Assembly (NCBI GenBank): GCA_963669295.1
Contig: OY769938.1
Coordinates: 5,704,001 to 5,768,000, forward strand
Source of the DNA: G963669295 sp963669295
GTDB taxonomy: Bacteria; Bacteroidota; Bacteroidia; Flavobacteriales_D; CALLUQ01
Direction of reading: 5' to 3'
Length of the DNA stretch: 64,000 nucleotides
Positions 18,897-27,264 of the stretch are shown here, piece by piece (position 1 is the first letter of the stretch; every line of letters starts with the position of its first letter). The notes under the pieces were generated by a model. The model made no database searches. It was given only the letters and a program-made list of their open reading frames with translations, and was not told where the DNA came from. A program made the position numbers and the translations under genes.

Positions 18897-19847
18897 CTAC
18901 TTGAAAAGGGAGTCTACAAATTCGTGCTTATTGAATACTTGCAAATCGTCCATTTGCTCGCCAACTCCTATGTATTTTACTGGAATCTTCATTTGATCTG
19001 AAATCCCAATCACTACCCCTCCTTTGGCGGTACCATCCAATTTGGTGATGGCCAGGGCGTTGATTTCTGTTGCTTTGGCAAATTGACGGGCTTGTTCATA
19101 AGCATTTTGTCCGGTAGAACCATCGAGTACTAATAAGATCTCATGTGGTGCACTGGGCACAATCTTTTTCATCACATTCTTGATCTTGGTCAACTCATTC
19201 ATTAGGTTCACCTTATTGTGCAATCTACCTGCTGTATCTACAATCACTACATCGGCATTAGTAGATTTGGCTGACTGTAGGGTGTCGTAGGCCACTGAAG
19301 CTGGATCAGAACCCATGCCTTGTTTTACAATAGGCACTCCTACTCTTTCCGACCAAATGACCAATTGATCAACTGCCGCTGCCCTAAACGTATCGGCAGC
19401 TCCAAGTACCACGTTTTTTTCCTTCTTCTTAAACTGATGTGCTAATTTGCCAATAGTGGTTGTTTTTCCTACGCCATTCACCCCTACTACCATAATAACA
19501 TATGGTTCATCCATTTCAGGCACCACATAGTCGGTTTCGTTGCCCGAATTGTTCTCTTCTAACAATCCTGCAATTTCTTCCCTAAGTATGGCATTAAGTT
19601 CAGAAGTGTTTACATATTTATCGCTTGCTACACGTTCTTCAATACGCTCAATGATTTTCAATGTGGTGTCTACCCCAACATCCGAGGTCACCAACACTTC
19701 TTCCAGGTTATCCAGCACTTCATCGTCTACCTTCGATTTACCAACTACAGCGCGCGTAAGTTTTGAAAACACGCTTTCCTTGGTTTTCTCCAGTCCTTTA
19801 TCAAGGCTTTCTTTCTTCTCCTTCGAAAAAATATTGAAAATTCCCAT
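18897..19847 (-). CDS. ftsY: Signal recognition particle receptor FtsY
   Basis: SRP GTPase that docks ribosome-nascent chain complexes at the membrane. NG domain: P-loop GVNGVGKTTTIGKLA, DTFRAAAVDQL, DTAGRLHNK, TKLDGTAKGG. The N-terminal A region is only a short charged stretch, as usual in Bacteroidota. I start at the ATG at 19847 (MGIFNIFSKEKK) because the longer frame, to 19895, runs into a terminator hairpin. The gene is followed closely by rimO. Confidence 0.95.
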   Translation of the reverse strand: MGIFNIFSKEKKESLDKGLEKTKESVFSKLTRAVVGKSKVDDEVLDNLEEVLVTSDVGVDTTLKIIERIEERVASDKYVNTSELNAILREEIAGLLEENNSGNETDYVVPEMDEPYVIMVVGVNGVGKTTTIGKLAHQFKKKEKNVVLGAADTFRAAAVDQLVIWSERVGVPIVKQGMGSDPASVAYDTLQSAKSTNADVVIVDTAGRLHNKVNLMNELTKIKNVMKKIVPSAPHEILLVLDGSTGQNAYEQARQFAKATEINALAITKLDGTAKGGVVIGISDQMKIPVKYIGVGEQMDDLQVFNKHEFVDSLFK

Positions 19848-19863
19848 GATACGTTTATATAAC

Positions 19864-19892
19864 AAAAAGGCTTCTACCGCGTGGAAGAAGCC
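19864..19892 (-). terminator. Terminator between DUF4295 and ftsY
   Basis: On the minus strand, GGCTTCTTCC / GGTAGAAGCC (one mismatch, ACGC loop) is followed by TTTTTG. It ends 17 nt before the ftsY ATG, so ftsY-rimO must rely on read-through or on a promoter hidden in the hairpin region. Confidence 0.75.
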
Positions 19893-19916
19893 CAAAGTTA
19901 AGTATTGTGATGAAAC

Positions 19917-20072
19917 CTACTTTTTAGCGAAAAAGTCGTTGACTTTATCGTTGGCTACGATTTCTTCTTTAAAGATATACGAGCCAGTTTTTTCAGACTT
20001 CACCATTTTAATCACTTTCGTGTGGTTTTTTCCACCACCTTTTTGCAAAGATGCTACTGTCTTCTTAGCCAT
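19917..20072 (-). CDS. DUF4295 family small basic protein
   Basis: A 51-residue basic protein (MAKKTVASLQKGGGKNH to VNDFFAKK) that matches DUF4295, a Bacteroidota-specific family found next to rpmG and ftsY. Function unknown; the location suggests a ribosome-linked role. It starts 3 nt after rpmG ends and is followed by a terminator. It is shorter than the usual ORF cut-off. Confidence 0.88.
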   Translation of the reverse strand: MAKKTVASLQKGGGKNHTKVIKMVKSEKTGSYIFKEEIVANDKVNDFFAKK

Positions 20073-20075
20073 GAC

Positions 20076-20258
20076 TTATTTAATTTCTCTGTGAATAGTG
20101 TATCGCTTCAAAATAGGATTGTACTTTTTAAGTTCCAACCTATCCGGTGTGTTTTTTCTGTTCTTAGTAGAGATGTAACGCGATGTTCCCGGCATACCGC
20201 TTTCTTTGTGTTCTGTACACTCAAGAATCACCTGTACTCTATTGCCTTTCTTAGCCAT
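20076..20258 (-). CDS. rpmG: Large-subunit ribosomal protein L33
   Basis: A 60-residue L33 (MAKKGNRVQVILECTEHK to LKRYTIHREIK). It lacks the paired CxxC zinc motifs and has a single Cys, so it is the zinc-free type. It is first in a two-gene unit with DUF4295 and has its own two-box promoter. The usual neighbour rpmB is separated from it by a peptidase gene. Confidence 0.95.
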   Translation of the reverse strand: MAKKGNRVQVILECTEHKESGMPGTSRYISTKNRKNTPDRLELKKYNPILKRYTIHREIK

Positions 20259-20287
20259 TTCTTTACGATCTTATAATTATCGGGGTG

Positions 20288-20317
20288 CAAAGATATAGAT
20301 TATTGAATGAATTACAA
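20288..20317 (-). promoter_or_regulatory. Two-box promoter for rpmG-DUF4295
   Basis: On the minus strand TTG (complement of CAA at 20315-20317) is followed by exactly 19 nt and then TATCTTTG (20295-20288), matching both Bacteroidota boxes. It lies 30 nt before the rpmG start and overlaps the region just after the pepP stop. Confidence 0.6.
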
Positions 20318-20321
20318 TAAT

Positions 20322-21752
20322 TTATTTCATTTTATTAAAAAAGCTTTCTTCCTTCATCAGCGCCTCAATTTCCTCAATTGTTCTTGGGGCTTTTGCCGAA
20401 AGATTTTCGGGGCCATTTTCCGTAATTAATATGTCGTCTTCAATACGCACACCAATGTTCCACCATTTTGGGTCGCAATCCGATCCTTCAGGAATGTATA
20501 TTCCGGGTTCTACTGTAATAACGTTGCCCGGTTTTAATGCGCCATACAATCCGGCATCGTGTACATCTAAACCAAGGTAGTGCGAGGTGCCATGCATGAA
20601 ATAGTTTTGCACTTCAAAACTCTTTTTGATGATGCCCAATTCCAATAATTTTTTGGCAATGATTTGGGTGGCAGCAGTATGTGGGTCATAAAATTTATTT
20701 CCCACTTTACAGGCGTCAATTCCTGCATTTTGTGCTTCTAATACGATGTTATAAATGATGGCCTCTTCTTCGGAGTAATGCCCATCTACCGGTATGGTTC
20801 GAGTAACGTCGGCGGTGTAGCCATGGTATTCAGCTCCAATGTCGCTCACCAGCAAATCGCCATTAATCAATGGTTTTCTATTGGTGGTATAATGCAAGAT
20901 GCAAGAATTCTCTCCCCCTCCCAATATGGATGGAAAACCCGGGTACTCCGCTCCATTCTTCTTGAATACGTATTCTACGATGGCTTCTGACTGGAATTCT
21001 TTCATGCCGGGCTCCAGTGCTCGCATTAGTTCCGTTTGCGCATCACAGGTCATGTTAATGGCTTCTCGCAACAATCGCATTTCCTCTTCCAGCTTTATTT
21101 CTCTTAATTCAGCCATCCAGCTAGACAATTGTCGTGAATCTACTGTTTCCAGTTTCCCCGTTTTCTTCAGGAAGTGCTTTGTTAAGCTGGCGAGGTCGCC
21201 TCGTTTCTGCTTATCATCGCGCACATCGTTGCCCGGGTGGGTAAAATATACATGATCCAGTTTTGAAAAATCGAATGTTGATTCAGCAAACTGGTAATTG
21301 GCACCAACTACTTCGAAGCCCAGCGCCTTTTGCGTACCCTCTGTACCCAATCTTTTGCCGTTCCAGGTTTCGGCCGAAGGATCGCGTTCTTGTACATAGA
21401 TGATCTCATCTACTTTTTTGCCATCCACTTTTTGGATGTCTTTAAAGATCATAACCATGGCATGTGGCTCTACCACCCCGGTTAGATAATAGAAATCGGG
21501 GTTTTGGTGGTATTCATAGTCTACATCGTTCGATCTATTTCTAACTGGTGCGGCAAACACTACTGCTACCGAATTTTCTGGTAACAGGTCTCTCAATGCC
21601 TCTCTTCTTTCAGCGTGAAACTCCCTGGTAAGCAAGTCTTCATCGTATCGATGGTCATGCTGTTGCTGTTTGATTTGTTTTTTCTCTACTTCTTGAGCAG
21701 TAAGGCTTGAAGCAGCTAACAGTGCAGTGATAAGGAGTATTGATCTATTCAT
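20322..21752 (-). CDS. Exported Xaa-Pro aminopeptidase
   Basis: Metallopeptidase of the M24B (PepP) family that removes N-terminal residues preceding proline. Signal peptide MNRSILLITALLAASSLTAQ; an N-terminal creatinase-like domain (AERREALRDLLPENSVAVVFA); then the pita-bread domain with metal ligands in DIGAEYHGYTADVTRT, HGTSHYLGLDVHD, ITVEPGIYIPE and GVRIEDDILIT. The signal peptide predicts a periplasmic enzyme, unlike cytoplasmic PepP. It sits between rpmB and rpmG, with a terminator upstream. Confidence 0.93.
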   Translation of the reverse strand: MNRSILLITALLAASSLTAQEVEKKQIKQQQHDHRYDEDLLTREFHAERREALRDLLPENSVAVVFAAPVRNRSNDVDYEYHQNPDFYYLTGVVEPHAMVMIFKDIQKVDGKKVDEIIYVQERDPSAETWNGKRLGTEGTQKALGFEVVGANYQFAESTFDFSKLDHVYFTHPGNDVRDDKQKRGDLASLTKHFLKKTGKLETVDSRQLSSWMAELREIKLEEEMRLLREAINMTCDAQTELMRALEPGMKEFQSEAIVEYVFKKNGAEYPGFPSILGGGENSCILHYTTNRKPLINGDLLVSDIGAEYHGYTADVTRTIPVDGHYSEEEAIIYNIVLEAQNAGIDACKVGNKFYDPHTAATQIIAKKLLELGIIKKSFEVQNYFMHGTSHYLGLDVHDAGLYGALKPGNVITVEPGIYIPEGSDCDPKWWNIGVRIEDDILITENGPENLSAKAPRTIEEIEALMKEESFFNKMK

Positions 21753-21760
21753 TTTTTGAC

Positions 21761-21800
21761 AAAAAAAAACGTTGTTACCAAATATAAGGTAACAACGTTT
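21761..21800 (-). terminator. Terminator downstream of rpmB
   Basis: A 13-bp perfect stem (AAACGTTGTTACC / GGTAACAACGTTT, 8-nt loop), followed on the minus strand by a run of nine T. It isolates rpmB from the following peptidase gene. Confidence 0.9.
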
Positions 21801-21822
21801 GAATACAAATATCGTGCAAGGA

Positions 21823-22059
21823 TTACTTCAAGTAACCTTTTTCTTTTGCTGCTTTAATGGTTGCAGAGATTCCGTTTTTGTTCACAATTCTTAACCCTGC
21901 AGCGGAAATACGTAAGGTAATCCACTTGTTCTCTTCAGGAATAAAAAACCTTTTGGTCAACAAATTTGGGTGAAACTTTCTCTTTGTTCTACGCTTAGAG
22001 TGAGAAACATTGTTCCCTACCATTACTTTCTTTCCTGTGATCTGACAAATTCGTGACAT
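21823..22059 (-). CDS. rpmB: Large-subunit ribosomal protein L28
   Basis: A 78-residue L28 with the family start MSRICQITGKKVMVGNNVSH and basic core HSKRRTKRKFHPNLLTKRFF. Only one Cys is present, so it is the zinc-free form. It is transcribed alone: a TAnnTTTG box lies upstream and a strong terminator follows 22 nt after the stop. Confidence 0.96.
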   Translation of the reverse strand: MSRICQITGKKVMVGNNVSHSKRRTKRKFHPNLLTKRFFIPEENKWITLRISAAGLRIVNKNGISATIKAAKEKGYLK

Positions 22060-22092
22060 CGTTCTTGTTTTTACTTTTTACAAAATCGGGTG

Positions 22093-22125
22093 CAAATATA
22101 CATCAAATTAATTTTAATAAACAAA
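22093..22125 (-). promoter_or_regulatory. Promoter for rpmB
   Basis: The minus strand carries TTTG (22125-22122), about 21 nt of spacer, then TATATTTG (22100-22093). The leader would be about 30 nt. Confidence 0.45.
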
Positions 22126-22160
22126 TTATTAGTGGCTCTAAAATTAATTACTTTAATGCT

Positions 22161-22640
22161 GTGATTCACAAACGCTTTCATATTATTTCTATTGTGCTTA
22201 TTCTCGCCATTGTTGTGAGTTGCACCCCCAACGATACAGCCTCCTCTCAACAACAATCTGCGCAAGACAGTATTACCCAGCTTTTGTCGATGCGTTATAA
22301 CCATTGTTTCGAATCGTACGAAGCCCTTGAATATGGCGAACTAACCCCGTTAAAGCAACATCCTGAAACGTATTACCTGCAACAAGAAATTGATGCTAAA
22401 CTTGCTATTAAAGAGCAGGTTCTAGCACCAAAAGACAGCAGCCTTAATGCCCACGATTCTTTAGTGTTAGAACAACTCGATCTTGCCATCGAACAGCTGC
22501 AAGATGACTTGAAGCAACAACAAATCGGTTTTGAATTGATGCATTTGTACCGCATCAATGAATATGGGTTTGACGAAACGGTGCGCATCAATGTGCTTTT
22601 TGATACGCTGCTCCACCCCACAGGGCTTATTCTTCTTTAA
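22161..22640 (+). CDS. Putative small lipoprotein, unknown
   Basis: Unrecognised. From a GTG at 22161 the frame reads VIHKRFHIISIVLILAIVVSC, a short basic head, a hydrophobic stretch and a lipobox Cys, then a soluble part of about 138 residues. That part is rich in Gln, Glu and Leu (EQLDLAIEQLQDDLKQQQ), suggesting helices or a coiled coil. The open frame continues upstream to 22053, but that part overlaps the rpmB promoter and start and is AT-rich, so I prefer the internal GTG. The last 14 bases overlap cinA on the other strand. Confidence 0.65.
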   Translation: MIHKRFHIISIVLILAIVVSCTPNDTASSQQQSAQDSITQLLSMRYNHCFESYEALEYGELTPLKQHPETYYLQQEIDAKLAIKEQVLAPKDSSLNAHDSLVLEQLDLAIEQLQDDLKQQQIGFELMHLYRINEYGFDETVRINVLFDTLLHPTGLILL

Positions 22641-23871
22641 GTTGCCTCAATAGCATGTGTAGCCCGGCATTGGCAGCACGTTGTATGTTTCGCACCCTTC
22701 CATCGCCAAAAAGGTGTTTTTTTGATCGTACGCCTTCTTTCGATGCCACGGCAATCCATACCGTTCCTACTGGCTTCTCATCGCTTCCTCCCCCTGGGCC
22801 GGCAATGCCTGAAGTTGCTATTGCGTAGTCAACATTAAAACGAGTTAAGGCTCCTTTCGCCATTTGTTCAATCACAGGCTGGCTTACAGCACCATGAGCT
22901 TTGAGGTCGCCTGCCTCCACTCCTAGCATTTGCATTTTTACGTCGTTTGAGTACGACACTACTGTTCCTTCAAAATAATCGGAGCTGCCTGCAATGCTGG
23001 TAACGAGGTGTGCAATGTATCCTCCTGTACAACTTTCAGCGGTAGCAAGTTTAACTCCTTTAGCTCTTAAGTGCTCCCCTACTATTTCCTCTAACTTATC
23101 TGTATTGTACCCATAAATGTAAGTGGGCACAAGTGCTTGCAGTTCTTCTACCTTCTTGTTGATTTTTTGTGTTAGTGCTTCTTCGTCATCTCCTTTTGCC
23201 ATCAATCGCAACCGTACCCTACCTGCTGAAGGCAGGTACGCCAAGGTAATTCCATCTTCTTCCAACGAATTTTCCCAATCAACAATGATTTCAGCCAGGT
23301 ACGATTCTCCTATTCCTTGCGTAAGTACTGTTTTATAAACAATGGCTCCCGGATTGAAGTATGCCTTAAAAGCTGGTAGCAGCTCATCCTTCATCATCTT
23401 TTTCATTTCAAAAGGCACTCCAGGCATAGCTACCATTATCTTCCCCTCTTTTTCAAACCACATGCCCGATGCGGTGCCTACCCTATTGCGAATTACCTTG
23501 CAAGATTTGGGCAATGCCGCTTGCATGGTATTCATCTCTAGCATTGCTCTCCCCCTCAATTTAAAGTAAGCTTTGATGTCGGCTTCTACCTCGCGATTGA
23601 TTACTAACGTTGTATCAAAGTATTCGCATAAGGTATGCTTGGTGATGTCGTCTTTCGTAGGGCCAAGTCCCCCTGTCATCAAGATAAGGTCTGCCCGTTG
23701 TTCGGCTTCTAGCAACGCTTCTTTAATGGCTTCTCCTTCATCGGGTATGCTCACTATTCTCCCAACACCAATTCCGATAAGGTTCAATTGTTCGGCCATC
23801 CAGGCAGCATTGGTGTCTACCACCTGTCCTATCAACAATTCATCGCCTATGGTTATTATCTCTGCTATCAT
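22627..23871 (-). CDS. cinA: CinA: competence/damage-inducible protein, NMN deamidase domain
   Basis: The N-terminal molybdopterin-binding-like domain (AEIITIGDELLIGQVVDTN, LMTGGLGPTKDDITK) is joined to the C-terminal CinA/PncC amidohydrolase domain (LATAESCTGGYIAHLVTSIAGSS, ATSGIAGPGGG). The latter recycles nicotinamide mononucleotide by deamidation. The 414-residue length is typical for full-length CinA. Monocistronic. Confidence 0.94.
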   Translation of the reverse strand: MIAEIITIGDELLIGQVVDTNAAWMAEQLNLIGIGVGRIVSIPDEGEAIKEALLEAEQRADLILMTGGLGPTKDDITKHTLCEYFDTTLVINREVEADIKAYFKLRGRAMLEMNTMQAALPKSCKVIRNRVGTASGMWFEKEGKIMVAMPGVPFEMKKMMKDELLPAFKAYFNPGAIVYKTVLTQGIGESYLAEIIVDWENSLEEDGITLAYLPSAGRVRLRLMAKGDDEEALTQKINKKVEELQALVPTYIYGYNTDKLEEIVGEHLRAKGVKLATAESCTGGYIAHLVTSIAGSSDYFEGTVVSYSNDVKMQMLGVEAGDLKAHGAVSQPVIEQMAKGALTRFNVDYAIATSGIAGPGGGSDEKPVGTVWIAVASKEGVRSKKHLFGDGRVRNIQRAANAGLHMLLRQLKEE

Positions 23872-23925
23872 CCGCTTTTAATTTCAACGAAATTAGGAAC
23901 GAAATTTATTGTGGCAAAATATTTG

Positions 23926-23933
23926 TATGTTTG
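23926..23933 (+). promoter_or_regulatory. -7 box for DUF4197 gene
   Basis: TATGTTTG matches TAnnTTTG, 26 nt before the ATG at 23960. No TTG at ideal spacing. Confidence 0.3.
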
Positions 23934-23959
23934 ATCAGCATCACATTTAAACTACAACC

Positions 23960-24724
23960 ATGAAGGAGATCAAACTTTTTGCATTGCTCTTAGTTATCGC
24001 ACTTACCACGCCATCTTGTGCCCAATTCAATTGGAAAAAAGTGGTGGATGATGCCAAGGAAACTACTGAAGGTGTTTTGGGCAGTGGTAGTTCTGGAAAA
24101 CTCACCAACCAGGAGGTTATTAGTGGACTAAAAGAGGCCCTTGAGGTAGGCACAGGCAATTCGTCGAGCCAGGCATCGAAAGTAGATGGTTTTTTTAAGA
24201 ACACTGCTATAAAACTTCCGTTTCCTCCCGATGCCATTAAGGTGAAGAACACTGTGGAAGATTTGGGAATGAAGAAGCAGGTAGATGAGTTTGTACTAAC
24301 CATCAATCGTGCTGCTGAAGAGGCTGCCAAAGATGCGAAACCCATTTTTGTGAGTGCTATTAAAGGAATGAGCATTCAAGATGGTTTTGAGATTTTGAAA
24401 GGAGCAGATAACGCGGCTACGGTATACCTTGACAATAAAACACATGCCCAACTAAAGGAAACGTTTCGCCCTAAGGTGGCCAACGCCATTCAAAAGGTAA
24501 ATGTAACCAAGTATTGGAATCCAATAATTACCAAGTACAACGCTGTAACAACCCTTACCGGGGGCGATAAAATCAATCCTGATTTGGAAGATTATATTAC
24601 TGAACGCGCTATTCAAGGGTTGTTTACGTTGATTGCTGAAGAAGAGAAAAAAATTCGCCAGGATCCTTTGGCTCGAGTATCAGATGTTTTGAAGAAGGTT
24701 TTTGGAAGTTTAGACAAAGAATAA
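23960..24724 (+). CDS. DUF4197 domain lipoprotein
   Basis: A 254-residue envelope protein whose start has a signal sequence ending in the lipobox TPSC. The body fits DUF4197: LTNQEVISGLKEALEVGTG, GFFKNTAIKLPFPPDA, VDEFVLTINRAAEEAAKDA and YWNPIITKYN. The function of the family is unknown. It is monocistronic with a strong terminator after it. Confidence 0.87.
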   Translation: MKEIKLFALLLVIALTTPSCAQFNWKKVVDDAKETTEGVLGSGSSGKLTNQEVISGLKEALEVGTGNSSSQASKVDGFFKNTAIKLPFPPDAIKVKNTVEDLGMKKQVDEFVLTINRAAEEAAKDAKPIFVSAIKGMSIQDGFEILKGADNAATVYLDNKTHAQLKETFRPKVANAIQKVNVTKYWNPIITKYNAVTTLTGGDKINPDLEDYITERAIQGLFTLIAEEEKKIRQDPLARVSDVLKKVFGSLDKE

Positions 24725-24745
24725 TACACATTATAGCACCTTGTT

Positions 24746-24780
24746 GCCCTGCACTTGAAATAAGTGCAGGGCTTTTTTTT
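24746..24780 (+). terminator. Terminator after DUF4197 gene
   Basis: A perfect 11-bp stem GCCCTGCACTT / AAGTGCAGGGC with a GAAAT loop and eight T. Confidence 0.93.
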
Positions 24781-24797
24781 GGCAGCACATTTAATCC

Positions 24798-24805
24798 TAT
24801 ATTTG
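24798..24805 (+). promoter_or_regulatory. -7 box directly before nucleoside phosphorylase
   Basis: TATATTTG ends 3 nt before the ATG at 24809. The terminator T run lies where the -33 box would be. If it is used, the transcript would be leaderless. Confidence 0.35.
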
Positions 24806-24808
24806 GGC

Positions 24809-25708
24809 ATGCAATCTGTACAATTAAACCCCAATGCTGCTGCCATTGCCGAGTCTGAATTGGTACTGAACCCCGATGGTAGCGTTTATCACATCAAACT
24901 TCAACCCGAGCACATTGCCAACGACATTATAGTGGTTGGCGATCAAGGGCGTGTTCAACGAATTTCCTCTCATTTTGATCATATCGAATGCAAGATCGCA
25001 AATCGCGAATTTGTAACGCACACCGGTACGTATAAAGGAAAGCGGGTTACTGCATTATCTACAGGTATTGGCACCGACAACATCGATATTGTTATCAATG
25101 AACTGGATGCCCTGGTGAACATTGATTTGGCTACCAGGAGACATAAAACTGAACATCAATCGTTGAATATCGTAAGGCTGGGCACTTCTGGTTCGTTGCA
25201 AGAAGACATTCCTGTAGATAGCTTTGTGGTGTCGGAATACGGCCTGGGATTTGATGGCTTACTTCATTTTTACGACGGTACTTTTGATGCCGATGAGGAA
25301 GCTTTACAAAAGGCTTTTATAGATCAACTGGAATGGGGTAACGTGCTGAATACGCCTTATTTTGTTAGGAGCTCTAATGCTTTAATGGAAAAAATTGGCG
25401 AAGGCATGATGAAGGGCATTACAGCCACTGCCAACGGGTTTTATGGTCCGCAGGGAAGGGTATTGCGATTGCCCGTAAAATACCAATCGCTAAACGAAAA
25501 GCTTCGTGATTTTAGTTATAATGGGCACCGTATTACCAACTTCGAAATGGAAACTTCCGGGCTTTATGGGTTAGGAAGTATGCTGGGGCATAATACCTGT
25601 ACTGTTTGCGCCATTATTGCCAACCGTTACAAACGCGAATACAGCAAAGATTACCATGTTGCTGTAGATGAACTCATTGATCTTGTGCTCGACCGATTAA
25701 CATCTTAA
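24809..25708 (+). CDS. Nucleoside phosphorylase, uridine-phosphorylase-like
   Basis: A PNP/UDP-family enzyme that probably splits nucleosides with phosphate. Seen: GDQGRVQRISSHFD (phosphate loop region), TGIGTDNIDIVINELDAL, IVRLGTSGSLQEDIPVDSFV and the substrate-site NFEMETSGLYGLG near the C-terminus. I place the start at 24809 (MQSVQLNPN); the frame extends to 24764, but that part lies inside a terminator hairpin. Substrate preference cannot be read from sequence alone. Confidence 0.87.
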   Translation: MQSVQLNPNAAAIAESELVLNPDGSVYHIKLQPEHIANDIIVVGDQGRVQRISSHFDHIECKIANREFVTHTGTYKGKRVTALSTGIGTDNIDIVINELDALVNIDLATRRHKTEHQSLNIVRLGTSGSLQEDIPVDSFVVSEYGLGFDGLLHFYDGTFDADEEALQKAFIDQLEWGNVLNTPYFVRSSNALMEKIGEGMMKGITATANGFYGPQGRVLRLPVKYQSLNEKLRDFSYNGHRITNFEMETSGLYGLGSMLGHNTCTVCAIIANRYKREYSKDYHVAVDELIDLVLDRLTS

Positions 25709-25756
25709 ATGTTAATAAGTTCATTGGGTTTCCAACTTTTTAGGGCAATTTCAAGC

Positions 25757-25764
25757 TACATTTG
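25757..25764 (+). promoter_or_regulatory. -7 box for SirB1-like gene
   Basis: TACATTTG matches TAnnTTTG, 38 nt before the ATG at 25803. Confidence 0.35.
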
Positions 25765-25802
25765 TATAACAAATTGTTCTTTTTTCCGTATATTAATTGT
25801 TC

Positions 25803-26684
25803 ATGAATGATAGTGAAATAAGGGCTCTTATCAACCTCATTGATGATCCTGACGAGGATATTTATTCGCAAATCAGGGACAAGCTCATTTCTTTTGGAGA
25901 GGAGGTCATTCCTACGCTTGAAGACGTATGGGAACAGAATGGTTTTGGGCTACTTTTTCAAACGCGCATCGAAGACATCATTCACAGCATTCAATTTGAT
26001 CATGTACAGCAACGGCTTTCAGAATGGGTAGACAATGGGTGTGAAAGCTTATTGGAGGGAGCCATTTTAGTGGCCAAATACCAATACCCCGACCTGGATG
26101 AAGAACACATCAACAGGAGGGTACAACAACTCCGACAGGACGTATGGATTGAGATGAACGACAACCTCACTGCCTTTGAAAAGGTTCGGGTCATCAATCA
26201 AATTCTTTTTGATATTCATGGGTTTAGTGGCAATACTTCCAATTTTCATGCTCCCCAAAATTCCTACATCAACAATGTTATAGAAACCAAGAAGGGCAAC
26301 CCCTTATCGCTTTCTATTCTTTACCTTACCATTGCACAAAGCCTTGATATACCTGTATACGGCATTAATCTTCCCAATCATTTTGTTTTGGCCTATGTAG
26401 ATCAAAACAACGTATTGGGGTTATTGGATGATGAAGATGATGATGAGAAAATTCTCTTTTACATCAACCCATTTAGTCGGGGCTCTATCTTCAATGAGAA
26501 AGAGATTGATCTCTTTTTAAAGCAGTTGGACATGGAGCCTAAGGATTCTTTCTACCTTCCTTGTAGCAACTTGAATATCATTATGCGGCTGTTGAACAAC
26601 CTGGTGTATTCTTATGAAAAATTAGGGTATCCTGATAAGATCAATGAATTAAACCTGTTGAAGAAATCACTAGAGCCCAGGTAA
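25803..26684 (+). CDS. SirB1/transglutaminase-like family protein
   Basis: The central part (about residues 130-200) has the Transglut_core2 pattern seen in SirB1-type proteins: NQILFDIHGFSGNTSNF, NNVIETKKGNPLSLSILYL, DIPVYGINLPNHFVLAY. The catalytic Cys of true transglutaminases is not present at the GNPLSLS site. The N-terminus (residues 1-60) looks HEAT-like (DDPDEDIYSQIRDKLISFG). The C-terminus, normally TPR-like, is short. The start is ATG at 25803, not the upstream TTG. The last 44 bases overlap the sugar transferase gene on the other strand. Confidence 0.82.
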   Translation: MNDSEIRALINLIDDPDEDIYSQIRDKLISFGEEVIPTLEDVWEQNGFGLLFQTRIEDIIHSIQFDHVQQRLSEWVDNGCESLLEGAILVAKYQYPDLDEEHINRRVQQLRQDVWIEMNDNLTAFEKVRVINQILFDIHGFSGNTSNFHAPQNSYINNVIETKKGNPLSLSILYLTIAQSLDIPVYGINLPNHFVLAYVDQNNVLGLLDDEDDDEKILFYINPFSRGSIFNEKEIDLFLKQLDMEPKDSFYLPCSNLNIIMRLLNNLVYSYEKLGYPDKINELNLLKKSLEPR

Positions 26685-27264
26685 ACAGCTTTCCCAGTGT
26701 TTTAAAGATGATTTTCACATCGGTTCCAAAGCTTTGAGATCGAATGTATTTCATATTGAGTGCCAGTTTGGCTGGCATGATTTCCTTAATATAGGTTTCT
26801 TCCGGATTTTCCGCCTTTCCCAACAGTTCGTTTTCGTTGATGTATTCTAACGAAGCAAAATCGGTTAATCCCGGACGTACTTCCAATACTTTCAGCTGTT
26901 CTTTCGTATAGAGGTTCACATATTTCCTTACTTCAGGGCGAGGCCCCACAATACTCATGTCGCCTTTTAGAATGTTCACCAATTGGGGCAATTCGTCTAG
27001 CTTGGTTTTGCGCAAAAAGTAACCCATTTTAGTGATTCTACTGTCGCGTGCCCCCACTGTAAGCTTGCCTGCTTTATCGGCTCCCGTTACCATTGATCTG
27101 AATTTATACAGGTAAAAGTTGTTGTTGTTCTTTCCTACTCGCTCTTGTTGGTAAAGCACCCCTCCTCTACTGTCTAATACAATGAGTAGCGCTATAATAA
27201 GCAAGAAGGGAAAGAGGATGAGCAATCCCAACAAGGAACAAACGATATCAAATGTTCTCTTCAA
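26641..27264 (-). CDS. Initiating sugar-1-phosphate transferase (PglC/WcaJ type)
   Basis: Bacterial sugar transferase that moves a sugar-1-phosphate onto undecaprenyl phosphate to start a glycan repeat. A single N-terminal membrane segment (MKRTFDIVCSLLGLLILFPF) is followed by the catalytic core with YKFRSM, the DELPQLVNILKGDMSIVGPRPE motif and VRPGLTDFASL. The 207-residue length fits the minimal PglC-like class, without the extra membrane domain of WbaP. Its start overlaps the DegT gene by 17 nt. It is the last gene of the polysaccharide cluster. Confidence 0.92.
   Translation of the reverse strand: MKRTFDIVCSLLGLLILFPFLLIIALLIVLDSRGGVLYQQERVGKNNNNFYLYKFRSMVTGADKAGKLTVGARDSRITKMGYFLRKTKLDELPQLVNILKGDMSIVGPRPEVRKYVNLYTKEQLKVLEVRPGLTDFASLEYINENELLGKAENPEETYIKEIMPAKLALNMKYIRSQSFGTDVKIIFKTLGKLFTWALVISSTGLIH

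Noticed and set aside
19864..19892. Hairpin before ftsY as part of the ftsY coding region (start at 19895)
   Set aside because: The stem plus T run forms a normal terminator; the added 16 residues do not resemble an FtsY start.
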